DNA of 64,000 nucleotides from positions 93,456 through 157,455 of the forward strand of contig CAKPOS010000002.1 in assembly GCA_934176955.1 (NCBI GenBank). The letters run 5' to 3'. Origin of the DNA: an uncultured Bacilli bacterium. Its GTDB lineage: Bacteria > Bacillota_I > Bacilli_A > RF39 > UBA660. The notes beneath the pieces were generated by a model. It did not search any database. It worked only from the letters and a program-made list of their open reading frames with translations, and was not told the DNA's origin. This document shows positions 1 through 9,220 of this stretch, in pieces. The position numbers and the translations under genes are program-made. How positions within the stretch are numbered: the stretch's first letter is position 1; every line of letters starts with the position of its first letter.

Positions 1-1009
1 GATTTTGTATTTTAAGAGTATCTTTTAAGTATTTTTCTGGAGTTTTTGAGGGAAGAATTTGTAAGGTTATGTTTCCTACTTTGATATAATGATATTCTTC
101 ATATTTTTTGGTTTGTTCATTATAAGTATAGTATGCTAGTTTGTTATCTTTATCTTTTAGGATAACTAATAATACATTTGTTTTATTATTTTTATAAGCT
201 ATAACATCTTGATCATCTATTTTAATCGTTACTTCTTCATAGTTTTCTAATTTATCGATTAGATTATTATTTTTTTTCACTACTGTATAAGTATTTTTGC
301 CAATCTTTACTGAAATAGGATGTTTATCTTCTACGGTAACAATAATTTTATATACTTTTTCATTTCCATTTTCAGCAGTTACTTTAATTTCAATGGTATT
401 CTCTCCTTGAGATAATGTTTTTTCTCCTGTTCCCGATACGGATGCTTTACCACTTTCTGCTGATGCTTGAACATTTATTTTTTCGATTGATTGGTCAAGA
501 GATAATTTATACTCTGTTGTATCTTTGTTAAATGCTGGTTCTATACTTTGACCATCGATGGTTAATGATTTTAAGTTATTGTTAGAGTCATATTCTTTTG
601 GGGTAACTTTAGCAGGCTCTACTACATTAATTGTGGTAGAAGCATTATTTAAGGCATATTCCGATTCTTTGCTTAATTCTCTAATGGAAACATTTGATGT
701 CGTACAAGTAATTGTTCCTGTTGTAGTTGGTTTTATATTAAATGAAAATGTTTTTGATTTAGCACTGGTATTTAAATCTTCAAAATGTAAGTCTGTTCCT
801 CCTGATGCTCCTGCTCCACTACAGGAAGCACTTCCTCCTATTGTGTAAATACCACCATCTGAGTTTACTCTTACTGTTATTTTAACAATATTTCCCTTAG
901 TAATGCTACTTTGACTGGGGCTAATTGAAACACTGGAAGCGTGTACTTGTTTTGTCCCTATAACTATTGCCAAAGTTGCTATTAATAATTTAAGTCCTTT
1001 TTTATTCAT
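1..1009 (-). CDS. Secreted cell-surface protein with cohesin-like and cadherin-like beta-sandwich domains (3' end beyond the window)
   Basis: About 336 residues are visible and the C-terminus lies off the left edge. The N-terminus MNKKGLKLLIATLAIVIG is a signal peptide ending near VHA. Residues ~26-135 (starting SVSISPSQSSITKGNIVKITV) look like a cohesin or Big-type beta-sandwich. Residues ~150-235, containing LKSLTIDG, FNKDTTEY and VTAENGNEKVYKI, match the cadherin-like beta-sandwich family (PF12733 type). A hydrophilic domain follows. The start is set by an AGGAG that overlaps the stop codon of the upstream dockerin gene, 8 nt away, so the two are probably co-transcribed and coupled. It is probably a secreted or wall-attached structural protein; the cohesin assignment is tentative. 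Confidence 0.8.
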   Translation of the reverse strand, partial: MNKKGLKLLIATLAIVIGTKQVHASSVSISPSQSSITKGNIVKITVRVNSDGGIYTIGGSASCSGAGASGGTDLHFEDLNTSAKSKTFSFNIKPTTTGTITCTTSNVSIRELSKESEYALNNASTTINVVEPAKVTPKEYDSNNNLKSLTIDGQSIEPAFNKDTTEYKLSLDQSIEKINVQASAESGKASVSGTGEKTLSQGENTIEIKVTAENGNEKVYKIIVTVEDKHPISVKIGKNTYTVVKKNNNLIDKLENYEEVTIKIDDQDVIAYKNNKTNVLLVILKDKDNKLAYYTYNEQTKKYEEYHYIKVGNITLQILPSKTPEKYLKDTLKIQN

Positions 1010-1017
1010 TTTTTCTC

Positions 1018-3630
1018 CTAACTATTTAAATTTGTATAGCCATTTAATTGTCTTAAGATAGCTAAACAATCATCTTTATCTACTTTTCCATCTTTATTAG
1101 CGTCGGCAGCTTTTCTATAAACTCCATTATAAGTTGTATAACCATTGATTTGTCTTAAGATAGCTAGACAATCATCTTTATCTATTTTTCCATCACCATT
1201 AATATCTCCATAAATTAAAACTTGATATTCTTTTGTTTCTTTAGAATTATTAATAGTAATGATATCCCCTGTTTTAAATGTTCCTGATTTAGGGTTTCCA
1301 TTTTTATCTTTGATACTGACACTAACTACTTGATTTACTTGTTTAATATTATTAATTAGGCTATCAACATTAGTATTTGGATTGATGCCAAAGATATAGT
1401 TGTCGTTATATTTTACGCCACTTTTATTTATAATATTTGGAATACTAATGATATTATTATTTTCTTGATTATTATTTCCATTATTATTATTTCCATTATT
1501 ATTGTTTTCATTATTTCCTGGAGTTTGATTATTATTTGTGGTTCTTTTTACTTTAATTTGATAAGTTCTTGTTCTTGTGTTTTCTGCTGTTACAATAACA
1601 TTAATGGTTTGGTCATCTGAAGTAATTTTTACTTCTCCTGTTCCATCAGCAGTTGACTTATCTGATATTCTAGTGGCATTGATATTTATAGAATTAGTAC
1701 CTGCTGGTAAGGTGATTTCATAATTATATTTATCATAATTAAAGCCACTTATAGTTAGGTTATTTACTTTTAAATCTTTTAGATAGTTATTTGGATTTCC
1801 TAATCTTGGAGAAGTAACAGCGGTTTCGCTCATATTATTATATACTGGAATAGTGAAAGTAATTTCTTTTGAGATATAGTTTCCTAAATTAAGATAAGAA
1901 TTATAAGTAGTGTTAGTTTCTTGAATAGAAGCTGCTAAATTTTGCATATATTGGTGGGTATAATTAATATTTGGTCTAGATACATCAAATTTTTCATAAT
2001 ACATGGTATCTTGATTGTTTTTTACATAATTGCTATAAATAAAATTACTTCCTCCATAGATTCCATTGTATGGGGTATTCCATCCATGATTTAGAGCGTA
2101 GATCATTCCATTTAAAATTTTATTCGTTCCATAAACATTGATATTAAAGAAATTGTAATAATTAGAATAGTTTGTTCCATTATAATTAAAATTTCCTCCT
2201 AATCTTGGATCAGTTGTGGAAACGCCAGAAATTTCTTGTCTGATTCTACTTGCTATATGAACAGAGCTAATGCCTATTTCTTTTGTTGCTTTTACGATAT
2301 CATCTTGGACATTTCCTTGGTATTTGCTATAGATAGATGGCCAAAAGCTTTGATTAGATAAGATTTTGGAAACGGTACTAGCGTCATGATAACTGCTATA
2401 ATTTAGGGTTTCAAAGGCAAAGATATATTTTTCATTTAAATAATTTCTTGGATCAAGATAGAAAGCTATGGCTTCACTTGATGCGTTGTACCAGCCTTTT
2501 TCTGTTGCATAATCTCTAAATGAATTGGATAAGATATCATAAGTATTTAAGTCCATTGAACGATAATTTTCATTGAATGCTGATCCTTGTAATAAGCTTC
2601 TTCCATTATAAGATTCGTTATTTACGATATCTTCAAAGTTTAAATTGATTTTTTCCGCATCAAAATTCCAATTTGGGTGTCTTGCGTGAATTTCTGCTAA
2701 ATATGGTAAATAGCTGTCAGGAAATCCTTTGTTTTTTAGGGTTGTATAATACTTTTCAAGACTTTCCTTGGTGGAATAATAATTTTTTGCGGTAGAAGAT
2801 AAATTGGTCGTGTTGATAAAGTATCCACAAGCCCAACCAGTTTCATTTTTTTCCGTGGTTACATTGTAGTAATAACCACATTTTCCACTACTTTCTTTAA
2901 TATTATTGATTTTAACATTTTGTCCACAGGATAACTTTCCTGTTGTCGTTCCACTTCCGGCTTCTGATTTTAGGGAAACATCTCCTGTATCTTCATAGCA
3001 AGCAGCAACTCCATCGTTGTATCTTTTGTCATAGTTTGACTTTTGATAAATATTATCTCCTGTTGTTGATTTTCCGACATTAACATTAGAAGAAGCATTG
3101 TTATTTGAACTTGTACTGCCAACATATTTGCCACAGGCATAGCCAGTTGTTCCACCTGATTCTACTTTATACCAGTTAGAACATTTGGAATTATTGGCAA
3201 CATTTTTTTCAATAATATTCATTTCTGTTCCACAGGATAATGATTTTAATTTTTTTGTTTTTTCGATATCTGACCAAATATTTAATGGAGAATTATCTTC
3301 GATACAAAGTGTTTTTCCTTTTTCATAAGTACTGTTATCTATTTTTACATATTTACCACAAGCATAACCTGTTTTTCCGTTGTATTCTACTTTATGCCAA
3401 TTATCACAACTTACTGTTTTTCCTGCATTTTGCTCTAGGATATTTATTTTACTTCCACAAGAAGCTTTTGTTGAAACCGTTCCTCCAGGAGTGTTTCTAA
3501 TTGTTAATGGGGTATTATCATCTGGACAGTATACACTTCCTGTTAGGGCATATACATGAGGAGTAAAGCTACATACGATTCCAAGCGCAATACATTTTAA
3601 AATTAGATTTTTTCTTGAATTTTTTTGCAT
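1018..3630 (-). CDS. Secreted beta-N-acetylglucosaminidase with SH3b repeats and C-terminal dockerin
   Basis: 870 aa with a signal peptide (residues 1-28, ending HVYA). Three SH3b-like repeats follow (about 34-95, 107-170, 209-272), each with a regular set of Cys residues and the ending GYACGKYV or GWACGYFI. Residues ~290-600 are typical of clostridial mannosyl-glycoprotein endo-beta-N-acetylglucosaminidase-type autolysins (HPNWNF, AIAFYLDPRNYLNEKYIFAFE). A cadherin-like beta-sandwich (~645-725), an Asn-rich linker (~728-755) and a beta domain come next. The C-terminus has two dockerin type I repeats (GDINGDGKIDKDDCLAILRQ and ADANKDGKVDKDDCLAILRQ). It probably cleaves peptidoglycan glycan strands outside the cell. 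A strong AAAGGAG site supports the start. Confidence 0.88.
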   Translation of the reverse strand: MQKNSRKNLILKCIALGIVCSFTPHVYALTGSVYCPDDNTPLTIRNTPGGTVSTKASCGSKINILEQNAGKTVSCDNWHKVEYNGKTGYACGKYVKIDNSTYEKGKTLCIEDNSPLNIWSDIEKTKKLKSLSCGTEMNIIEKNVANNSKCSNWYKVESGGTTGYACGKYVGSTSSNNNASSNVNVGKSTTGDNIYQKSNYDKRYNDGVAACYEDTGDVSLKSEAGSGTTTGKLSCGQNVKINNIKESSGKCGYYYNVTTEKNETGWACGYFINTTNLSSTAKNYYSTKESLEKYYTTLKNKGFPDSYLPYLAEIHARHPNWNFDAEKINLNFEDIVNNESYNGRSLLQGSAFNENYRSMDLNTYDILSNSFRDYATEKGWYNASSEAIAFYLDPRNYLNEKYIFAFETLNYSSYHDASTVSKILSNQSFWPSIYSKYQGNVQDDIVKATKEIGISSVHIASRIRQEISGVSTTDPRLGGNFNYNGTNYSNYYNFFNINVYGTNKILNGMIYALNHGWNTPYNGIYGGSNFIYSNYVKNNQDTMYYEKFDVSRPNINYTHQYMQNLAASIQETNTTYNSYLNLGNYISKEITFTIPVYNNMSETAVTSPRLGNPNNYLKDLKVNNLTISGFNYDKYNYEITLPAGTNSININATRISDKSTADGTGEVKITSDDQTINVIVTAENTRTRTYQIKVKRTTNNNQTPGNNENNNNGNNNNGNNNQENNNIISIPNIINKSGVKYNDNYIFGINPNTNVDSLINNIKQVNQVVSVSIKDKNGNPKSGTFKTGDIITINNSKETKEYQVLIYGDINGDGKIDKDDCLAILRQINGYTTYNGVYRKAADANKDGKVDKDDCLAILRQLNGYTNLNS

Positions 3631-3731
3631 ATTTTATACTCCTTTCCATTCTTACCCCCATTATAGCAAATATCGACAATTTTTGCTACTAAAAGATTGT
3701 TATTTACAAAAAATACTGATAAAAAATTAGC

Positions 3732-3773
3732 AAAAAAAGATAGATTAATCTAGGGATGATTTTTCTATCTTTT
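3732..3773 (-). terminator. Intrinsic terminator of the alpha/beta hydrolase gene
   Basis: A 10-bp stem (AAAAGATAGA, 3735-3744, with TCTATCTTTT, 3764-3773) is followed on the minus strand by a run of seven U residues. It lies about 50 nt past the stop at 3822. Confidence 0.75.
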
Positions 3774-3821
3774 AGTTTTTTATTTCGTTTGTACACTGTT
3801 TGGAATTTATAATATAATATT

Positions 3822-4685
3822 TTAAAATCTATCTTTAATCCAATTAAGAATTAAATTCCCAATTTCTTTTTCTTTATTTTGATATGTATGCGTAGTATTT
3901 TCTATAATTTTATATTCAAAATCAGGACATTTTGTGGCTTTTTCTTTTAATAAATCTAAATGTAGATAATAATCATCTTCATCTGATCCTGAGAAAGTAA
4001 AAATAGGGATATCAATTGTCTCAAATTGTTCCCAATGTTCAGGATTAGAAAGGATGGGCAAATTGTTTAAATTAGATTTTTCATTATACCAGTTATAATA
4101 AGTTTGTGAACTCATATACATATAATTCTCTATCATTTTATGAAGTAATTTTGTTGGGTGATTCTTTATGATATTTTCTTTTGCTTCTTTAAGTAATTGT
4201 TTATAATCAGCAGATTGTACAGATAAATGAGCACCAATCATATCGGGGGCACTTGCAAGAATTATTCCTAAAATATTTGGATGCTTTTTGTAATAATAGT
4301 AAATAACTTTATTGCATCCATAACTATGTCCTAATAGAATAATTCTTTTATAACCAAATTCTTTTACTTTTTCTATAGCTAAATCAATATCATAAATACT
4401 TTCCTCAAATATTTCATACATACATCCACATCTTTTAAATGAACCATCTTTCATCGCTATATCATTTTCAATAGAATGCCCCCTATTATGCTCGTAAACA
4501 AAACCTATACCATTTTTTGATAAAATTTTTCCCCATACAGTGGCAAAATAATTATCTATAATTGTCTCACACATTCCATGGATGAAAATAACACATATAT
4601 CCTTTTTGTTACTTTCAAAATGAATTATAGGTAGTCTTAGTCCATCTTTGGTATAGGCATCATTAATAAAATTTATATTATTCAT
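3822..4685 (-). CDS. Alpha/beta-fold hydrolase (esterase or serine aminopeptidase-like)
   Basis: 287 aa, no signal peptide, so cytoplasmic. The oxyanion-hole motif HGM is at 36-38 and the nucleophile elbow GHSYG at 119-123 gives catalytic Ser121. The acid is probably one of the Asp residues in FSGSDEDD (232-238), and His266 in TTHTYQN completes the triad. The length and layout fit the Hydrolase_4 / S33-like group of small esterases and lysophospholipases. The substrate cannot be read from sequence. The start follows AAGGAGAAATTT. It is monocistronic, with its own terminator downstream and a separate gene upstream. Confidence 0.85.
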   Translation of the reverse strand: MNNINFINDAYTKDGLRLPIIHFESNKKDICVIFIHGMCETIIDNYFATVWGKILSKNGIGFVYEHNRGHSIENDIAMKDGSFKRCGCMYEIFEESIYDIDLAIEKVKEFGYKRIILLGHSYGCNKVIYYYYKKHPNILGIILASAPDMIGAHLSVQSADYKQLLKEAKENIIKNHPTKLLHKMIENYMYMSSQTYYNWYNEKSNLNNLPILSNPEHWEQFETIDIPIFTFSGSDEDDYYLHLDLLKEKATKCPDFEYKIIENTTHTYQNKEKEIGNLILNWIKDRF

Positions 4686-4740
4686 AAATTTCTCCTTATC
4701 TAATTTGTATTTTACACAATTTATTAAATTGATTGTGTTA

Positions 4741-7029
4741 CTAGTTTATATCTAAAGATTTTTTATTTGAGTTAAATTTGCTTTTTTCTTTTATTTTTTC
4801 TCTTGCTTTTTTGATAATTTTTTCTACTTCATTATAATCTTCATAAAAAAGTTCTATCCTAAAGTTTTTTACTCCATAAGAAATATAGTTAGAGAGATTT
4901 TCTAGTTTATCTATTACTTTACTTTGCAAAATATGAGTAATACAGTTTTCTCTTATCATAGGGTAACGATTTTTTTCTTTATCTTCTAAGTAGAATTTAT
5001 CTTTGCTATTTTTACAATTTTTGCAGTAATTTAGACATTTTTTTAAAGGGCAATATTTCATGACCATGAGTTCTAATCTGCCATAGATAATTAATTCGGC
5101 TGGATAATTTGTTTTCATAATATTTTTTATTTGATTATCCGTTAGTTCAACAGATAGTGTTACTTTTTTAACATTATTTTTGGTTAATAATTCGATTGAG
5201 TTATGATTGGTTATATTTAGAGTATAGTCACTAATTAAATGATTATTCTTTTGATAATGATTTAGACTGCCAATTTCCGTGATAAGTAGATTCTCATTTT
5301 CTAAATTGGGATGAGTATTTATTATTCTTGGTAAGCGATAATAAATGTTGTTGTAATCTTTATAAGTATTGTATAGGTTATAGTCCGTGGTATAGATTGT
5401 GTCTATTTGATTTTCTAGGGCACATTTTAACTGGGTTTCATTTCTGGTTAAAATACTGATATTTATTTTATCTTGGAATGGATATTTATCTTGGGTTGTG
5501 GATTGTTTCTTAGTATAAGAAGGAGAAGAAATTTGATGAGGATGAATTCTTTTACTTGTTAATTCTTGGACTGCTTTTCGTCTTAATTCATTGATTGATT
5601 TAATATTGATAAAAAGATTGGTATCTATATTTACTTCTATGAATGATGCTTTATAAGGGGTATTACCTAGTTTGTTTAATTGATGTTCTACTTCTTCTTG
5701 GGTGGTACTTCTATTTATTGCTAGTTCTGGAATATTTCCTAATACTTCTACTTTATTTTGATTATCTTTGATTGTAATAGACATTTGTTTATTTTTTCTT
5801 GCTTCAAAATAGATATCTACGGGTATTTTTTTCTCCATTACTTGTTCTAGAGATTTGGTTAATTTAAAGTCTGTTGTTTTTAAGATTATATCTTCTCCAT
5901 GAATATGTTTGGTATTCTCTACATAGGCAATATGAGGAGATGAGATACTGTTTTTTAAAAGACTTTTATCATCATAAAGACGATTAATGATCATTCCTGT
6001 GTTATTATTTTGAAATCTTATTCCATCTCCTTGATTTAGGAAATCATTGGTAACTTTAATTTTTATTTTATCTTTAGTAGTAGAAAGAACTTTACCTACT
6101 GGAATTCCTTGATGATTAGGGGTTTTGATATTCATAATATCTGACTCATGAAAAAGATATCCTTTGGTAAATTCACGATTATATAGTTTTTTTAAGTTGA
6201 TTTGTTCTTCCTTAGTTAAAGTTAATGGTTCATTATTGTAATATTTATCAATTAGGGTTCGATATAATCTAGTGACATAACCAACATAAGATGGAGATTT
6301 CATTCTTCCTTCTATTTTTAAACTGTCAATATTAGCGTCTAATAGTTCTTTTAAGTTAGGGAGTGTATTTAGTTCTTTGGTACTTAAAAGGTACTGACCA
6401 TCTGTTTTTACGACTTCATTATTCTTTATTAATTGGTAAGGCAAACGGCAACTGCCAACACATTCTCCTCGATTACCACTTCTCCCTCCATTTAGGCTAC
6501 TGAAAAGACAGCAGCCAGAATAACATACACATAAGGCACCATAAACAAATACTTCTTTTTCGATAGGAATATCAATTTTCTGGATTTCTTCTAAGGACAT
6601 CTCTCTTGCTAAAACGACTCTTTTTAATCCTAATTTTTGAAAGAAAGAAACTGCTTCTTTGTTATTGGTATGACATTGGGTAGAGGCATGGAGTTCTAGA
6701 TTAGGATAATATTCTCTTACTTTTTTGATTAAACCGATATCTTGGATAATAAGGGCATCTACTTGGTTTTGATATAAAAAACCAATATATTCTAAAATAG
6801 AATCTAATTCTTCTTCATAGGTTAAGGTATTTACGGTTACATAGACTTTTACTCCATAAGTATGCGCATAATTGATGGCATTCATTAATTCTTCATTGGT
6901 AAAGTTACTTGCAAATTTTCTAGCTCCATAATTTTTTCCTGATAAATATACGGCATCTGCTCCATTATGGATGGCATAATATAACATCTCTTTATTTCCT
7001 ACTGGACTTAATAATTCAACTTTTTTCAT
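4741..7029 (-). CDS. U32-family peptidase-like RNA hydroxylation protein (RlhA/TrhP type)
   Basis: 762 aa. The N-terminal U32 core begins MKKVELLSPVGNKEMLYYAI, with GADAVYLSG and ASTQCHTNN. The diagnostic Cys cluster GALCVCYSGCC...GECVGSC gives Cys167, Cys174, Cys190 and Cys194, expected to ligate an iron-sulfur cluster. The extended C-terminus, with a second Cys-rich patch (KYCPLKKCLNYCKNCKN), resembles long family members such as E. coli RlhA, which hydroxylates 23S rRNA; shorter TrhP homologues act on tRNA U34. Family members are often annotated as collagenase-like peptidases, but current evidence favours RNA hydroxylation. The start has a GAAGTGAT Shine-Dalgarno. Which RNA is modified cannot be decided here. 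Confidence 0.88.
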   Translation of the reverse strand: MKKVELLSPVGNKEMLYYAIHNGADAVYLSGKNYGARKFASNFTNEELMNAINYAHTYGVKVYVTVNTLTYEEELDSILEYIGFLYQNQVDALIIQDIGLIKKVREYYPNLELHASTQCHTNNKEAVSFFQKLGLKRVVLAREMSLEEIQKIDIPIEKEVFVYGALCVCYSGCCLFSSLNGGRSGNRGECVGSCRLPYQLIKNNEVVKTDGQYLLSTKELNTLPNLKELLDANIDSLKIEGRMKSPSYVGYVTRLYRTLIDKYYNNEPLTLTKEEQINLKKLYNREFTKGYLFHESDIMNIKTPNHQGIPVGKVLSTTKDKIKIKVTNDFLNQGDGIRFQNNNTGMIINRLYDDKSLLKNSISSPHIAYVENTKHIHGEDIILKTTDFKLTKSLEQVMEKKIPVDIYFEARKNKQMSITIKDNQNKVEVLGNIPELAINRSTTQEEVEHQLNKLGNTPYKASFIEVNIDTNLFINIKSINELRRKAVQELTSKRIHPHQISSPSYTKKQSTTQDKYPFQDKINISILTRNETQLKCALENQIDTIYTTDYNLYNTYKDYNNIYYRLPRIINTHPNLENENLLITEIGSLNHYQKNNHLISDYTLNITNHNSIELLTKNNVKKVTLSVELTDNQIKNIMKTNYPAELIIYGRLELMVMKYCPLKKCLNYCKNCKNSKDKFYLEDKEKNRYPMIRENCITHILQSKVIDKLENLSNYISYGVKNFRIELFYEDYNEVEKIIKKAREKIKEKSKFNSNKKSLDIN

Positions 7030-7049
7030 GATATCACTTCCAAACTACT

Positions 7050-7117
7050 AATATCATAACACATATTTAATAAAAATACTGATAAAGATTAAATGTCTAT
7101 ATCAGTATTTTACTTGT
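7050..7117. repeat. 68-bp direct repeat, copy 1 (terminator plus promoter-like module)
   Basis: Matches 9835-9902 in 67 of 68 positions; the one difference is at 7094/9879 (T/G). It contains a perfect 12-bp hairpin and, on the minus strand, an extended -10 like TGTTATGAT facing the U32 gene. The two copies enclose the PfkB-SIS, HAD-remnant and WYL genes. Confidence 0.95.
7073..7111 (-). terminator. Intrinsic terminator with the AAAATACTGATA stem (repeat copy 1)
   Basis: A perfect 12-bp stem, AAAATACTGATA (7073-7084) with TATCAGTATTTT (7100-7111), and a 15-nt loop. It is the second of two hairpins behind the PfkB-SIS gene. Confidence 0.8.
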
Positions 7118-7149
7118 ATATTTTTATAAATCACCATTATAAAAATATA
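7117..7149 (-). terminator. Hairpin overlapping the stop codon of the PfkB-SIS gene
   Basis: A 13-bp AT stem (7117-7129 with 7137-7149) and 7-nt loop. The stop codon (7124-7126) lies inside the stem. It precedes the repeat-borne terminator, giving tandem hairpins. Confidence 0.6.
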
Positions 7150-9094
7150 TTTTCATGGCTTCTTCTGAATATTTTGGTTTAGATACATCGATATCCATTC
7201 TTTTTCCAAAATAATATATAATTAATTGAGACGCTATTAATAAATCAAACTCAGCAAGAATTCCATTATAAGGACTTTCTATAATTAAGTTATTATCTTT
7301 TAAATATTGTAATAGTGCAAATTCATACTTGCTTGTAGTTTTTTCTTTAAAGTAAACAGAAAAATTATTGTTTAAATTTTCATAGTTTATAAATCTACCA
7401 TGAGAAAAGTTTTTCTTTTCATGAATTATGCAATTAAAAATACCTGATTCTATTATTTTACTTTCTAAGTCATAGCAAGCAGTATCCCCATAATCTCCAC
7501 GAAATAAATTGATTATTTTTTTATTGGTTATTTTTTCTACTAGATCTTTACTTATCATTTTATCTAATATTTTATTCCAATAATCCATCGATTTTTTTAG
7601 AAAATTATCAACATCAAATTTGGTATCAACTTTACTGTAATAGTATTTTAAGAACATTGCCGCGGGTGCTACTGCTCCTTCGAAAGATAAAAAACCTCTT
7701 TCTTTTCCTTTATTTGATGATGTTCTATAACTTAAAATGTTTTTCTTAGAAATTTTTGTTTTTTGTACAATATTTTGTATTTCTCCTTTTGTAATCATAT
7801 AAATATTTTCTTTAGAAAAATCTTTAATACTATTTATAATGTCATTTGTTGTTCCAGAATAGGAAAATAGTATAACTTTATTTATATTAGTATTATTTCT
7901 GTATAAAACGTCTCTTGGATATAATGAATAAGTATTGCAACCAAATAATAAATTTATTACTTTAGCGGAAAAATATGTTCCTGCAAAGGAACCACCTGTT
8001 CCAATAAATAAACAATTATCACTTGCTGAAAAATTTAATTCTTTTATTTTTATGATGGCTTGAGAATGAATAGCATTGATTACTCTTTTTTCTAAATTAT
8101 TGATATTGATATTACATCTTTTTATTTTTTTTCTTTCATTATAAGTAAATTTATCACATGAACAATAATCTTTCATCTTTTTGATTTTGAATAATGAATT
8201 TAAATGTCCTCTTGCTCCCATTTTTGAAACTACCTTTGCGGTTAACTTATTAGAATTTTTATACCATTTTTCAAATAAATTTTCATGATATTTAAAATCA
8301 CTCTTTATCCATTCTTTAATTATACTAGAAATAAAAGCATCTCCAGCACCAGTTGAATCTATGACATCATTTTTATCTAATAATTTAAAATGATGTGCTT
8401 TACCTTGGAATATAAATGTTGCACCGTTTTCTCCTTTTGTAATTGTCATTAATTTTGGGCTTAAAATATGATATAATTCTAATTCACTATTACAGTTTAA
8501 CTTGGTTATTAAATAATTAGAAACTCTTTCATTAAAATTTATTATTTCAAATTTATTGTTTATTTTATCAATTATTCTGTTTTTATCTGACCCTTCAAAT
8601 TCAAAATATTGCCCCAAATCAATTATTTTTTTATTGTTTGTTTTATCAATTATTTCCTGATTACATGGATTTAAATTATCAAATACTAAAATATCATCTT
8701 CTTTTATGTTGCTTAATACATCATTACAATCAATTAAACTGTTATCATACCATTTTTTCTTTTTACAAAAGGGACATCTTTTTTTTGAAGTAAAGGATAA
8801 TTGATTTCCTTCTTCAAAATAAGAGACATGGAAACATCTTGTTCTAATGCCATTTATCTTTTTTATATTACTTATATCAACTTTTAATATTTCTAAACTT
8901 TTGGTTGCAAATTCTCCTTGTAAATCATTTCCGCAGACTCCAAAGACAGATGTTTCAAAACCAAATTTTGCTAAATTTGCAATTATATTATGACAAGTCA
9001 TGCCCCCATTTATTCCTAATAATTTTTCATTTTTATAATAGTAATCTATTACTAAATCTCCAATACTTACTACTCTCATTTCAATATTTTTCAT
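7124..9094 (-). CDS. PfkB-family sugar kinase fused to a SIS (sugar isomerase) domain
   Basis: 656 aa, two domains. Residues 1-~300 are a ribokinase/PfkB fold: the N-terminal VVSIGDLVIDYY strand, GG...N substrate loop, TKGENGATF, and the catalytic signature DSTGAGDAF (246-254, base Asp252). A CPFC pair (107-110) sits in an insertion and CSC lies in the linker at 311-313, perhaps a metal site. Residues ~330-656 are a SIS phosphosugar-binding domain with FIGTGGSF (363-370) and SYSGTTND (411-418). It probably phosphorylates a sugar and binds or isomerises the phosphosugar. The ATG overlaps the TGA of a 23-codon upstream frame by 4 nt, so translation is coupled. The specific sugar is unknown. Confidence 0.82.
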   Translation of the reverse strand: MKNIEMRVVSIGDLVIDYYYKNEKLLGINGGMTCHNIIANLAKFGFETSVFGVCGNDLQGEFATKSLEILKVDISNIKKINGIRTRCFHVSYFEEGNQLSFTSKKRCPFCKKKKWYDNSLIDCNDVLSNIKEDDILVFDNLNPCNQEIIDKTNNKKIIDLGQYFEFEGSDKNRIIDKINNKFEIINFNERVSNYLITKLNCNSELELYHILSPKLMTITKGENGATFIFQGKAHHFKLLDKNDVIDSTGAGDAFISSIIKEWIKSDFKYHENLFEKWYKNSNKLTAKVVSKMGARGHLNSLFKIKKMKDYCSCDKFTYNERKKIKRCNININNLEKRVINAIHSQAIIKIKELNFSASDNCLFIGTGGSFAGTYFSAKVINLLFGCNTYSLYPRDVLYRNNTNINKVILFSYSGTTNDIINSIKDFSKENIYMITKGEIQNIVQKTKISKKNILSYRTSSNKGKERGFLSFEGAVAPAAMFLKYYYSKVDTKFDVDNFLKKSMDYWNKILDKMISKDLVEKITNKKIINLFRGDYGDTACYDLESKIIESGIFNCIIHEKKNFSHGRFINYENLNNNFSVYFKEKTTSKYEFALLQYLKDNNLIIESPYNGILAEFDLLIASQLIIYYFGKRMDIDVSKPKYSEEAMKIYFYNGDL

Positions 9095-9162
9095 TTATCT
9101 AATATCCTTTGTTCAGAATCTAGAATAACTCCATCAAAGTCAATAAATGTGTAATTTTTCAT
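9091..9162 (-). pseudogene. Truncated HAD hydrolase N-terminus (23 codons) coupled to the PfkB-SIS gene
   Basis: A short frame with a strong GGAGG (about 9171-9177) and ATG at 9162 encodes FIDFDGVILDSE, the HAD superfamily motif I (DxDGVxxDSE) normally found at residues 5-20 of phosphatases. It stops with TGA at 9091, overlapping the kinase ATG. No remaining HAD body is visible downstream because the kinase begins at once. It is either the remnant of a deleted sugar-phosphatase gene or a leader frame that supplies ribosomes to the kinase. Confidence 0.7.
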
Positions 9163-9220
9163 TATGGACTGCCTCCTTCGATGGTATTATATCACGAAAA
9201 AGTGAAATATTTTGTCACTA

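Noticed and set aside
558..848. Plus-strand frame of 96 codons
   Set aside because: It lies entirely inside the minus-strand surface protein (1-1009), which has a signal peptide, ribosome site and recognisable domains. The plus frame is a shadow.
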